From Christensenella sp. UBA7597 (GTDB lineage: Bacteria > Bacillota > Clostridia > Christensenellales > Borkfalkiaceae), in assembly GCA_002474405.1 (NCBI GenBank), contig DLQW01000031.1, positions 13,783 to 67,789 of the forward strand: DNA of 54,007 bases, read 5' to 3'. Below the pieces are notes generated by a model. It ran no database searches. It was not told the origin of the DNA and saw only the letters and a program-made list of their open reading frames with translations. The position numbers were made by a program, and so were the translations under genes. This document shows, in pieces, positions 9,201-16,355 of the stretch; position 1 is the stretch's first letter, and each line of letters starts with the position of its first letter.

Positions 9201-10631
9201 GGTTACGTATTCGAATTCGTGTTCCGTAACATCGTCGCCCACCGTTTTCAAAACGTCGCTCACGAAGCTCTTCTTCGTCTGCGCGTCGGAGGTGGAAGCC
9301 TCGGTGAAGTAGATGATTTCGCCGTCGTGAACCATGTAAGGGGTTTTCACGCCGTCTACCGAAGCCACGGAAAGCGCCGCTTCGTACGTGGAAGGCGAAC
9401 CTACCGTACCGGAATCGGGGTTGGAAGTCAGCCCGTTGTTACCGTTCTTTTCCGAACCCATCGTAGCGTTATACGAGTTCGCGGCGGAAGCGATCAGCGA
9501 AATGCCCGCGGCGCGCACCTGATCGTACACGTCCGCCACTTCCTTTTCGTCCACTTCGCGCGTGAAGCCGCAGCCCGAACCGAGCGACATGTTGATTACG
9601 TCCACGCCCAGCGTTACGCAATCTTCCAGCGCCGCCAGCAGCCACGAAGTTTTCGCGCCCGACTGCGTATCGGAGAACACTTTCATGATGGCGAGCTGCG
9701 CGTTCGGCGCAACGCCCGTAATCGTTTCGTCTTTGCCCGCAATCACGCCCGCAACGTGCGTGCCGTGTTCCGAGCTGATGGGCGCCACGTCCGTATCTTT
9801 ATCGGCGTAGTCGTACGCGTAAGGCACCTTTCTGCTCACGTATACGTCCTGCGCGGTAAGCCCTACGGAGTTTTTCGCCGCAGCCGTGCTGCCGATTTTT
9901 TCCGCCACCGTCGAAAGCGTGAACGCTTCGTCGGAAGTGGTGAAATTATCTACGGAAAACGCCGTATGCGTATAGTCGAGACCGGTATCGAGCACGGCAA
10001 CCACAACGCCGTCGCCCTGATATTTCGAATTCGAGCTGTCGAAAATACCCGTATCGTACACGTCTACGTCGTTGGTAACCACCTGCGTTTCGGCGGGCGC
10101 ATACACGTCGCCCACAATCAGCGTGGCGTCGGAAGAAAGAATCTTGTTCGCCTTTTCGAAATCTTTCGCTTTGATGGTGATTTCGAAGCCGCTTAAAACG
10201 GTATCGTACTTTTCGCCGAGCTCGTATTTCAAACCTGATTTATCCAGTTTTTCGATCAGCTTTTTGCGTTCGCGTTCGGAAGCGCGTGCCGTAGCGCGGG
10301 CTTCGCCCGTGGTTACGTATTCTTTCACCGTACGGGAGTTATCCGAATTTTCGTAAGCGTCCAGCACGGAATCCGCGTTCATCGAAACGATAACGGAAAT
10401 TTCCTGCGAAGAAGAAACGGTAGAAGGAAGTTTATACGTTACGTTCGCGTCGAAGTAATCTTCCGTGTTCGTTTTCACCGTGCCGTCCACGCGGGAAATG
10501 GCGAGATCCGCGGAAGCGGAACCGTCGCCGAGTTCTTTTCCTAAGTTTTCGAAGAAGAATCCGCCTGCCGCGCCGAAGCCCATTGCTAAGGCAAGGATTC
10601 TTATGGAATATTTTTTTGCTTTCTTAGTCAT
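3237..10631 (-). CDS. Giant secreted subtilisin-like (S8) protease fused to BspA-type leucine-rich repeats
   Basis: A 2464-aa surface protease. Signal peptide about 1-41; propeptide-like segment to about 180; peptidase S8 domain about 205-650 with Asp215 (VLDTG), His289 (HGTHVAG), oxyanion Asn347 and Ser617 (GTSMAAP). A PA domain is inserted at about 430-575 (GKIVLVKRG ... GAAGIIIYNN), as in lactocepin/C5a-peptidase-type enzymes. It is followed by beta-sandwich segments (about 690-1150), two Big_2-like domains (about 1165-1250 and 1300-1365), then about 20 LRR_5 repeats (about 1370-2225), a helical linker (about 2310-2385), one membrane helix (about 2405-2426) and an acidic tail. There is no LPXTG motif. 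The four catalytic residues are intact, so activity is expected. The ATG at 10631 has AAGGA seven bases upstream. It has its own promoter, and two lipoprotein genes follow closely. Substrate unknown. Confidence 0.93.
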   Translation of the reverse strand: MTKKAKKYSIRILALAMGFGAAGGFFFENLGKELGDGSASADLAISRVDGTVKTNTEDYFDANVTYKLPSTVSSSQEISVIVSMNADSVLDAYENSDNSRTVKEYVTTGEARATARASERERKKLIEKLDKSGLKYELGEKYDTVLSGFEITIKAKDFEKANKILSSDATLIVGDVYAPAETQVVTNDVDVYDTGIFDSSNSKYQGDGVVVAVLDTGLDYTHTAFSVDNFTTSDEAFTLSTVAEKIGSTAAAKNSVGLTAQDVYVSRKVPYAYDYADKDTDVAPISSEHGTHVAGVIAGKDETITGVAPNAQLAIMKVFSDTQSGAKTSWLLAALEDCVTLGVDVINMSLGSGCGFTREVDEKEVADVYDQVRAAGISLIASAANSYNATMGSEKNGNNGLTSNPDSGTVGSPSTYEAALSVASVDGVKTPYMVHDGEIIYFTEASTSDAQTKKSFVSDVLKTVGDDVTEHEFEYVTIPGIGRSSDYMEPDEYYKGKIVLVKRGSSTFEEKVRVALKEKGAAGIIIYNNVSGNISMSVGANIGAVCSLSQDEGEKLAASKTGILKIAKSQAAGPFMSDFSSWGPTSDLKIKPEITAHGGEILSAVPGQRYERLSGTSMAAPNQAGATALIRQYVRYSGVFGNDTLAATEVTKRVNQLMMSTADIVLNKNGLPYAVRKQGAGLVNITKATTTAAYISTYNADGTEMDKTKLELGDDKNKTGVYEMTFAVNNISDKTVSYNVDSVMITEGVSKTYTSHGDTTVTQEGYLLSGTQTQVVSVTGSGSQNGNTVTVQAGSSATVTLKITLSEADKQYMNESFEYGMYVEGFVKLEAASGTSVSLNVPLLAFYGDWTEAPIFDEEYYDTNKDELNTGLDAEDKLMADAYATRVIGGLYSDYITTLGAYAFSQDPSATPIAANKEHIAISNQEGENGSVNKIRSVTAGLLRNAKRVDITITDAATGREIYSESKYNVRKAFNGGGSIYGSSIDLDFSALENNLKNNTKYLVKMTSYIDYGADDEQNNVRNTFEFPLYIDFEAPIVTDVAYRTEYDSVTKKTKLFADISIYDNHYTMGVSFGQITTSQDPNYLFSMKSFGKYVTPVYSEFNTTSVVTLELTDYVAQIKKDSLNVRNEHSNTFVASCYDYAMNLATYEIRLPDEILAMYFAEDTIKLNPNETKPLSEALNIFPNESWIQTLDVTSSATDVADVLNQTIIAKKSGDAVLTATGYDANGRKVTATATVHVLAEGEEGYDGSYSLQTVNKFDLTGYKTNKAYYSLSSSEREIGATGGTYSFGGVYELSMYPSESVTLQYILDSYYPALTKVEFTASNGNATVSEDGTIVAQKEGRTTITAAVTYNGESTLHMLTVAVTVKEPFAFNSIYLNTYRGLGGEVIIPDDRGITTINAFAFSGYELVEKDLSAGDVIDDESPYHTKQSAIGENTITKVVIPEGVTTIEQYAFAKLTALEEVVLPSTLNLIGLGAFQGCTKLTKINLENVQFINERAFSGCALADTLGYDESGKPKAAKMVSIGNYAFENCKLDTVALPETAQSIGIGAFSNNKELINVEFEAAKVKVGKSAFAGCTDLTSIDINAAVISAYAFRGCTALNRVRLGADVSVIGEYAFAGTSVEKFDLSSANSYLETKENGKYICKGTELIAAAPKSGNRVTLPADITAISTGAFAGNSSLFALTATGVTSVGDYAFTDCTELTTLNLGKLTTVGAYAFANTKISATPDLSEAENIGEYAFAITRITSVNLPENVVVGEYAFALNDKLASVTIGNGATIGEAAFYSRMSDYSYEGTGQFSLGYYKTYEYEVKDGNGATTNRYTYYSYDVLKGNVSSLTSLTIGKNVTIGDYAFAGNAKLASILWSDSNGEGVTIGKYAFYNAASLATADLSALEKIGEAAFSGVRRQDVRVSDNTIYPAYRLESVNGQERILDYIYTTAAAPLAAADLTNVSELGMGAFAYNQKLASLTFGDKLTAVPGYAFTGATALSAITLPETITELGAQAFYSAQMTSVDLSHVDVIGAQAFANTPLESVTLKAGAKIGTGAFMYCDSLKEVANLDKAVEIGAYAFRGAAFEKANLAAAESVGDYAFALSAVKEVSFGENLATLGENPFYGCDIETFGKKEKVTFGEQEIGEEINENYSVSDSVKVVNGVLYQSVPNGQELVSYPKLKKATDYAVENGTVRISAMAFAGNENLKHVTIASTVKALGDKAFYGCDALSVVVFLGYDAPALEEAYDSTYAATENLPYNSGSGNVSISKYYMWNASASHGELFYYGATFVDRIGTIDKTLVMVRPANGQNYDSFIFGQYFSATIDGNNAATQETLNVIAMIAALDKNITLEDEKAVVAAREAYNLLSVEQQALVTNYETLGNAENTIAYLKGLNPPTPEPDPDDNNHSGKNYGFIIGVAVAVLGCAAFVIVFVLNTKKKAAASVAGEETVTEAKDEENTADENEADNGEKKD

Positions 10632-10763
10632 CTTGTCATCCTTATACGTAGCCCGATCGCCCGCCCTGCCCGCAGAAACGCATTCGCGTAAAACCCGTTT
10701 CCGTCCGCCGCGGCGGCGAAGCGTATATACCGTGTGATTATAGTTTCATACAATACCGACAAT

Positions 10764-10792
10764 ATTATATACAAAAATCTGAAAAAAGTAAA
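10764..10792 (-). promoter_or_regulatory. Sigma-A promoter of the subtilisin-LRR gene
   Basis: -35 TTTACT at 10787-10792 and -10 TATAAT at 10764-10769, separated by exactly 17 bases. Transcription would start near 10757, giving a leader of about 125 bases. That leader is GC-rich with small palindromes (CCGCCGCGGCGG type); no known riboswitch is recognised. The stretch 10793-10938 is AT-rich and holds nothing else I can name. Confidence 0.75.
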
Positions 10793-10938
10793 GCGACATT
10801 AGCGGTAGTATGCCAAATTTTCTGTTTTTTACATAAATAAAGGAAAATTTTTCGGATTTTTCTCTGCCGTCCGCGCACGTTTTGTTGTTTTCTCGCAAAT
10901 TTCGTTCGTTTTCGGCATTTTCCGGAAAATTCGTTCCG

Positions 10939-10967
10939 CGGCGGAGCGCTTTAACGCAGCTCCGCCG
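10939..10967 (-). terminator. Possible terminator hairpin after the 1702-aa lipoprotein gene
   Basis: 9-bp inverted repeat CGGCGGAGC/GCTCCGCCG with an 11-base loop, 18 bases past the stop codon. The T-rich stretch on the minus strand is weak and displaced (AATTTT), so it may be a poor terminator. Confidence 0.4.
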
Positions 10968-10984
10968 TGAAAATACAGATTTTT

Positions 10985-13900
10985 TTATTCGTTTTCTTCA
11001 ACGATTTCGGTAATCTCGGCGGTATCGCCCGTTACCTTAACGCTGAATTTCTTGCCCGAAGAAGCGGTGACCGTGTAAACGCCCGTCGATTCGTCATACG
11101 TGCATTCCGTAATCACGTAACCCGTGCCGTTCAGCGCCAGCAGCTTCACGCCGTCGTCGCCTACGTCCACAAACGATCTGCCGTCGTTTTTGCCGCTTTC
11201 CGTGTAGTACGTGTTCATCGCTTTTTCGGTAACTTTCACGCTTTCGAAGAACGTCAGTCCGGTTTCTCCTACGCCCGCCGTTTTTTCCGTAAGCATGATT
11301 TCGAAATACGTCGTGGAAGTAATTCTCTTATTTTCGTTGTATTCTCTCACCACGTACGTCCAGGGAGCCGTCGCGCCCGTACGGAACAGCGTATCCGCCG
11401 TGTACTCCGTCTTGTCGTCGCCCTCGCCCTTTGTAAGCGTAAGAGATACGTACGAACCCTTGTTGTAACCTCCGTCGGAAGCAACCACGCGCTCCGCCGT
11501 TACGGTATAATCGCCGTCTTTCAGCGTTTCGAGACGCGTAATCATCATCGAATAGCCGCTGATGCCGTACTGGCTCATCTGCTGCATGTACAGGCGATAG
11601 TTCTTGCCGTCCTTCGCCACGAAATCCGCGGTGTACATGCTGTTGTTCAGCGTGTACGTATCGTCGATTTCAAACAGGTTGCCCTCGGAATCCGTATAGC
11701 CGCTCGCTTCCGTGAACGCGGATACGATATGGCGGTGTACTTCGTCGCCGTTCTCGTCGAATTTAATCTGAAGGCTCAGCGTTCCGGGGTCGGCAATCGG
11801 AGAAGTGCTCCCCATCATCGAAGCCAGCGCGCTGTAGAACGCGTAATTGAACGACGAATACGACTGAATCAGATTCAATCCGCTCACCGAGTAATGGTTC
11901 ACGGAATCGGCGCCGTTGTATTCCACCGAAATATCGAAGCGGAAATAGTTGAACGTAAGGTACATCCGGTACGTCGTTTCTCCGTCATCGCCGACAACCG
12001 CCACACGCGATACCGTGCACGATCTGTTTACGGTGTGTTCTTTGCCGGGAATATATACGGGACCGTTTTCGTCCTCTACGGGGTTGCCCGCACCGTCCGT
12101 TTTCTGCACCTTTTCGTGATACGTAAACCAGATGGTACCGGAAACGGAGAATTCCGCCGTGCCCGTCGGAGCGAACTGCAATCCGGCAACGGGAACTTTG
12201 CCGCCTTCGTCGCCTACGTCGCTGAACGTGAGCGGATACTGATTCTTCGTTGCTTCCGCACGTTCGAACGAAAGGTTCCAGCCCTCGTTCTTGTAATACG
12301 TTTTGCCGTCCTCGTCGTACACCAGCTGTGCGGGCGTATCGCCGTTTTCGTCGAACGTAAACAGGTTTTCCGTCTTTTTGAAGCCGTATTCGTTTGCGTC
12401 GGAAGCGTTGGTTCTGCGATACAGGTCAACGCCCTCGTTCGTTCTCTGATAATAATATCTTGCGCCGTTGATTGCCGCCACGCCGTAAGACGTGAAAAGC
12501 ATCGCGTCGAGGTCGGAAGTATAATAGCTGAATTCGTTCGCGTATTCGCACTTGTAAACCGTCTTAGCCGTTGCGTCATAGCCGTATACGGAAGCGGCGG
12601 AGCCGTTCGAATTCACATAGTAGAACAGACTGTCGCTGATCAGCGTGTACGAACCGGATTCTTTCGTGCCGTTCGCCGCGTACTTCACGGCGCCGCCCAG
12701 TTTATCGAGAACGATCAGCGAGAAATCGTCGGGATTCACGTACGTTATCGCAACCGTTTCCGACTGATAAATCACAAAGCAGGGAATCGTGGAATTGCCC
12801 GACGACAGTCCTCTGATGACGCCCGTGGTGGTTTTGGTTTCGCCGTTGTACGCCCAGGTGAACGTGTATTCGCCGTTATTGCTCGTATAATCTACGTTTT
12901 CCGCCACATAAATTTTGTTTTCGGAAGTGGAGTTTTCCGCATCGTATACGGAAAGTTTTCCGTAGCCGTCCATTTCCGCCGCCAGTCCGGTCAGCTGCTG
13001 ATTATCGATGAAGAAGTACGTGCCGTATTCGTTGCCGCGGATTCTGAACGTGTTATCCTCCGCAAGGTCGAAATAATACGTGTCGCCGTCCGCCGAATAG
13101 AAATACAGCAGATTTTCTTCGCCGCGCACCAGGCTGTAAACGCCGCGTACGCTTGCGCCGTTCGGAGCCACATATTCGGCAAGCAGTCCGTATCCGTCCA
13201 GATTCAGAATGCCTTCCGTCGCCGAAGTATATTCTCCGTTCAGATTTTCGTTGTATCTGTAAATATTGATCGAGGAAGAACCTCTCACGCGCAGGAATCT
13301 GAAAGTGATTTCCTGATCATCGTCGGTTTTTCCCGTGAATACGCACACATACAGGGAAGAATTGTACGGATCGCCTTCTTCGGTCTGTACAAACGTACCC
13401 GTGTACGTCGTGGTAACTCTTTCTTCGCCGGAACCGGTAATCACCGTATACGTGGCGCCGCCGCCCGCCGAAGTGCCCGTGCCGTCGAACGTAAGATACT
13501 GCGTTCTGTCGGCAGAACCGTACTCGTTTACGAGATACGAAGAATAAGGAGACGTCCAGAGTACTTCGAACGTACCTTTCTCTTCGTCGATTTTCACATA
13601 AGCGGTGCTGCTGCCGTTCGTAATCGTGGTTACGTTCGTGCTCGTGCTCGTGGAATAGGTACCCGAAGTAACGATGCCGTCGTTATCCAGCACCATAATG
13701 CTGCCGATTTTCTTCAGCGTAACTTTTGCGTTGGAAGAGGTGTAAGCTTTCTGATAGTTTTCCACTTCCTCGCCGATCGTGGTGGTGTACCAGTAATACA
13801 CGCGGTAAGAAGTGCTGGTGGTATCCAGACACAGCACAGCCGTTTTCAGGTTGGTTACGTCGTACAGTCCCATACCGCCCGTTACTTCGTAGCTCTGCGT

Positions 13901-16093
13901 AGCCGTATAGGTGTACAGTCCGTCCGTCAGCGTGTACGTACCTTCGGAAGCAATCACGTACGATCTCGCCATCGATACGTATTCGTAAATGGAAGCCGTA
14001 CCCGCGGCTTTATCGTCCAGTACGAAAAGCGGACCCTGCTGCGGCTGAGAGCTGTCGGCGCTCAGGAAATAATATTCGGCGTACGTCGAAGGTTTTTCGG
14101 TAAAGCTGTACTTCGTAACCGTCGTCGTCTTGCCGTCGGAACCGATTTCTTCTTCCGTGTAGGAAGTAATCATAAATCTGTACGGCACGTTGTTTACGGT
14201 CATCCCCACCATCGTGCCCATCACGGCGGAAGAGGTTGCGTACAAACCGTCCGTAATTACGCCGTCCGCGTTTTTATACGAAAGGTTGTAAACGCCGTCC
14301 ATCGTAATGGTCGCGCCGTTCTCTCCTTCGATCGTGCGGTCGTAATCGGCATTATAGAACATCCAGCCCGTTTTGCCGTTGTAATCGAACACGCGCAGCG
14401 TGTACTGCGGCGAGCGGTAAGAATTGTACAAGGTGATTTCGCCGTTTGCCATCGTGTAATAGAACTGCGAAACCTGCGGGTTTTCGGCGGTGCCCGCGTT
14501 CAGCGAAGCGATGCCGAAGCCGTCCAGCGAAAGCTGCATATATCCGTCGGCGTACATCGAGCTTAAAATCAGCGACGAACCGTTTACCACATGGCGGTAC
14601 ATCGAACCGATTTCTTCGTCGTTTCTCTGCACGAAAACTTTCGTTCCGCTGTTTAAATTGCCGCGGAAGAACGTAAGCGTTTTGCCTTCCAGTTCGCCGT
14701 CGGAGAACGTCGCCACGAAGTAGCCGTCCTCGTCCAGCAGATACGTACCCACGGAAGAATGATTGAGTTCGCCCTCCGTGCGGATATATTCCAGCGTGTT
14801 GTCGTTTTTGAACGTAATCGTTTTGGTCTCGTCCGTTTTGCCCGTCGCGTAATCGAACGCGGTAGCCATACCGGAACGGCTGTCGTCCAGATACGCAAAC
14901 GCGTCTTCGCTCACCAGTTTTCCGTTCAGGTTCACGCTCGCGCCGTTGAATTCGAAGCTGGAATTAGAAGCTCTGTACGTGCCTTTGAAGAACTTGCCGC
15001 CGCGGCAAAGATAAATATCGGAAGCCGTCTTATCGAAAAGATACAGATAATCGCCGCCGCCGAACATATCGGTATAGCCCTTTTCCCATACGGCAAACAG
15101 ATTCATGCTGCTTTCGGGCGCCACTTCGTCGGAAGATTCTTCCGTTTGTTCCTCGCCGTACAGCGAATGGTTCATCGTATCGGCAAGGTATTCCGCCTCG
15201 CCGTTTTCGCGCGTGCTCCAGCCCTTGAGAACATACCCTTCCGCCGTAAAATCGCAGGGCACTTTCATGCTCTTGCCGTACAGCAAATCCGCCGTTCTTC
15301 TCGCCGTGCCCGAACCGTCCGGATACGTTACTCTGTATGTAACCGTAAACGTTTCGCGGTCGAAATACAGGCGCATCACGTTCTCCGCCGCGTTTTCCGT
15401 CAGCGTGATTTTCGCAAGCGTGCCGTTCTCGCCGTCCTTCTTTACTTCTCTGAATCCGCGCAGACGTTCTTCCGCGCTCACCGTCGTACCGGGATAATCG
15501 GAATATTCAAGCGCCTGCTCGTCTTTATCGTAGCCGTCCTGCGTAAGATTCTGGCGGTAAATTTCCACCTTATAGCTCACCTTATACTTCGCGGTGAGGC
15601 TGAGATCTCCCTCCGGCATCGTCGCCGTTTTGGAAATTTCCTTGTCGTTTTCGTCGAACCATGCGCCGAATACGTACCCTTCCTTTACGGGCGTATACGC
15701 CGCAAGCAATCCGGAAAGATTCGCGCCCGCCTTCGCTTTGAAGGAAGTAACGGAAAGCGTTCCGCCGTTTAAATTCAGCGTTACGGTGTAAACCTTCGCC
15801 CATTTTGCGTAGAACGTAAGGTTTTCCTGCGCGTCGCTGATTTTTTCAACGGGATCGCCGGAAAAATCTTCCGTGGTATACCAGCCCTCGAATTCGTAGC
15901 CTTCGCGCGTAGGTACGGGCAGAGAATATTCCTCGCCCTTCTTCACTTCCGCAGCGGCGATTTCCGCGCCGCCGTTCACCGCGAAAGAAAACGTAATCTT
16001 ATCTTTCGCGCAGGAAGCCGCGCCCAGACATCCCGCCGCAGCCAGTACGAATAAAAATGTGCGCAAAGATTTTTTCTTTGTTTTATTCTTCAT
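10985..16093 (-). CDS. 1702-aa lipoprotein with InlB-type repeats and unrecognised beta-rich tandem modules
   Basis: The start is chosen at 16093 because AAGGAGA lies seven bases upstream; an ATG eight codons earlier lacks a site. Signal peptide with a candidate lipid-attachment Cys28 (GAASC), or Cys22 in AAGC. Three InlB/Flg_new-like repeats occupy about residues 32-99, 101-170 and 250-336 (REGYEFEGWY, KEGYVFGAWF, AEGYVLKGW). From about 340 to the C-terminus the protein is a long series of short beta-strands, rich in Y, T, G, S and N. It contains a recurring 'L-D-G-[YF]-G-x-[AL]' strand near residues 523, 965 and 1041, with weaker copies near 1129 and 1200, often followed by 'G-x-Y'. I do not recognise this domain. 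No enzyme motif is visible. It has its own promoter and leader, so it is probably a separate transcription unit. An adhesin or cell-surface scaffold is possible but unproven. Confidence 0.85.
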   Translation of the reverse strand: MKNKTKKKSLRTFLFVLAAAGCLGAASCAKDKITFSFAVNGGAEIAAAEVKKGEEYSLPVPTREGYEFEGWYTTEDFSGDPVEKISDAQENLTFYAKWAKVYTVTLNLNGGTLSVTSFKAKAGANLSGLLAAYTPVKEGYVFGAWFDENDKEISKTATMPEGDLSLTAKYKVSYKVEIYRQNLTQDGYDKDEQALEYSDYPGTTVSAEERLRGFREVKKDGENGTLAKITLTENAAENVMRLYFDRETFTVTYRVTYPDGSGTARRTADLLYGKSMKVPCDFTAEGYVLKGWSTRENGEAEYLADTMNHSLYGEEQTEESSDEVAPESSMNLFAVWEKGYTDMFGGGDYLYLFDKTASDIYLCRGGKFFKGTYRASNSSFEFNGASVNLNGKLVSEDAFAYLDDSRSGMATAFDYATGKTDETKTITFKNDNTLEYIRTEGELNHSSVGTYLLDEDGYFVATFSDGELEGKTLTFFRGNLNSGTKVFVQRNDEEIGSMYRHVVNGSSLILSSMYADGYMQLSLDGFGIASLNAGTAENPQVSQFYYTMANGEITLYNSYRSPQYTLRVFDYNGKTGWMFYNADYDRTIEGENGATITMDGVYNLSYKNADGVITDGLYATSSAVMGTMVGMTVNNVPYRFMITSYTEEEIGSDGKTTTVTKYSFTEKPSTYAEYYFLSADSSQPQQGPLFVLDDKAAGTASIYEYVSMARSYVIASEGTYTLTDGLYTYTATQSYEVTGGMGLYDVTNLKTAVLCLDTTSTSYRVYYWYTTTIGEEVENYQKAYTSSNAKVTLKKIGSIMVLDNDGIVTSGTYSTSTSTNVTTITNGSSTAYVKIDEEKGTFEVLWTSPYSSYLVNEYGSADRTQYLTFDGTGTSAGGGATYTVITGSGEERVTTTYTGTFVQTEEGDPYNSSLYVCVFTGKTDDDQEITFRFLRVRGSSSINIYRYNENLNGEYTSATEGILNLDGYGLLAEYVAPNGASVRGVYSLVRGEENLLYFYSADGDTYYFDLAEDNTFRIRGNEYGTYFFIDNQQLTGLAAEMDGYGKLSVYDAENSTSENKIYVAENVDYTSNNGEYTFTWAYNGETKTTTGVIRGLSSGNSTIPCFVIYQSETVAITYVNPDDFSLIVLDKLGGAVKYAANGTKESGSYTLISDSLFYYVNSNGSAASVYGYDATAKTVYKCEYANEFSYYTSDLDAMLFTSYGVAAINGARYYYQRTNEGVDLYRRTNASDANEYGFKKTENLFTFDENGDTPAQLVYDEDGKTYYKNEGWNLSFERAEATKNQYPLTFSDVGDEGGKVPVAGLQFAPTGTAEFSVSGTIWFTYHEKVQKTDGAGNPVEDENGPVYIPGKEHTVNRSCTVSRVAVVGDDGETTYRMYLTFNYFRFDISVEYNGADSVNHYSVSGLNLIQSYSSFNYAFYSALASMMGSTSPIADPGTLSLQIKFDENGDEVHRHIVSAFTEASGYTDSEGNLFEIDDTYTLNNSMYTADFVAKDGKNYRLYMQQMSQYGISGYSMMITRLETLKDGDYTVTAERVVASDGGYNKGSYVSLTLTKGEGDDKTEYTADTLFRTGATAPWTYVVREYNENKRITSTTYFEIMLTEKTAGVGETGLTFFESVKVTEKAMNTYYTESGKNDGRSFVDVGDDGVKLLALNGTGYVITECTYDESTGVYTVTASSGKKFSVKVTGDTAEITEIVEENE

Positions 16094-16128
16094 GTTGCAA
16101 TCTCCTTCTTTGCTCATCGTCAGAATCG

Positions 16129-16138
16129 TTTCGAATCG
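16129..16138. repeat. TTTCGAATCG motif, copy 1 (in a leader)
   Basis: Ten-base motif in the untranslated leader of the 1702-aa lipoprotein gene, also found at 27774-27783 and 37821-37830, each time in non-coding DNA ahead of a surface-protein or MoxR transcription unit. A role is inference only. Confidence 0.3.
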
Positions 16139-16217
16139 TTTCGTCCGGACGTTTCCGGACTTTTTATATCAACGGAAAAAATCGATTTTCTTACCCTCTA
16201 TAATTTCCGTTTCGAAT

Positions 16218-16246
16218 ATTATAAAACTTTTTTCGCGAAAAATCAA
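16218..16246 (-). promoter_or_regulatory. Sigma-A promoter of the 1702-aa lipoprotein gene
   Basis: -35 TTGATT at 16241-16246, 17-base spacer, -10 TATAAT at 16218-16223. The predicted start is near 16211, about 117 bases ahead of the ATG at 16093. The leader contains a GTCCGGA/TCCGGAC inverted repeat and the TTTCGAATCG motif. Confidence 0.75.
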
Positions 16247-16307
16247 CAAATTTCACCGTGCTTTCGGCTTTGTGATAAAATTTTCACGCTTCAAACCGGT
16301 ATTTCGC

Positions 16308-16349
16308 CTTTCCGCCTCCCTGCGGGTAAAACCCGCGCGGCGGAGAAAG
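16308..16349 (-). terminator. Nested GC-rich hairpin after the 955-aa LRR gene (weak terminator candidate)
   Basis: An inner stem GCGGG/CCCGC (16322-16336) is enclosed by an outer CCGCC/GGCGG pairing, starting a few bases after the stop codon. There is no T tract after it on the minus strand, so termination efficiency is doubtful. Confidence 0.35.
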
Positions 16350-16355
16350 CTCGTT

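Noticed and set aside
7242..10196. 984-codon plus-strand open frame opposite the subtilisin domain
   Set aside because: Overlaps a gene with all catalytic motifs intact; composition is that of antisense shadow.
10967..14566. 1199-codon plus-strand open frame opposite the 1702-aa lipoprotein
   Set aside because: No ribosome site, Arg/Val/Phe-rich; shadow of the real gene.
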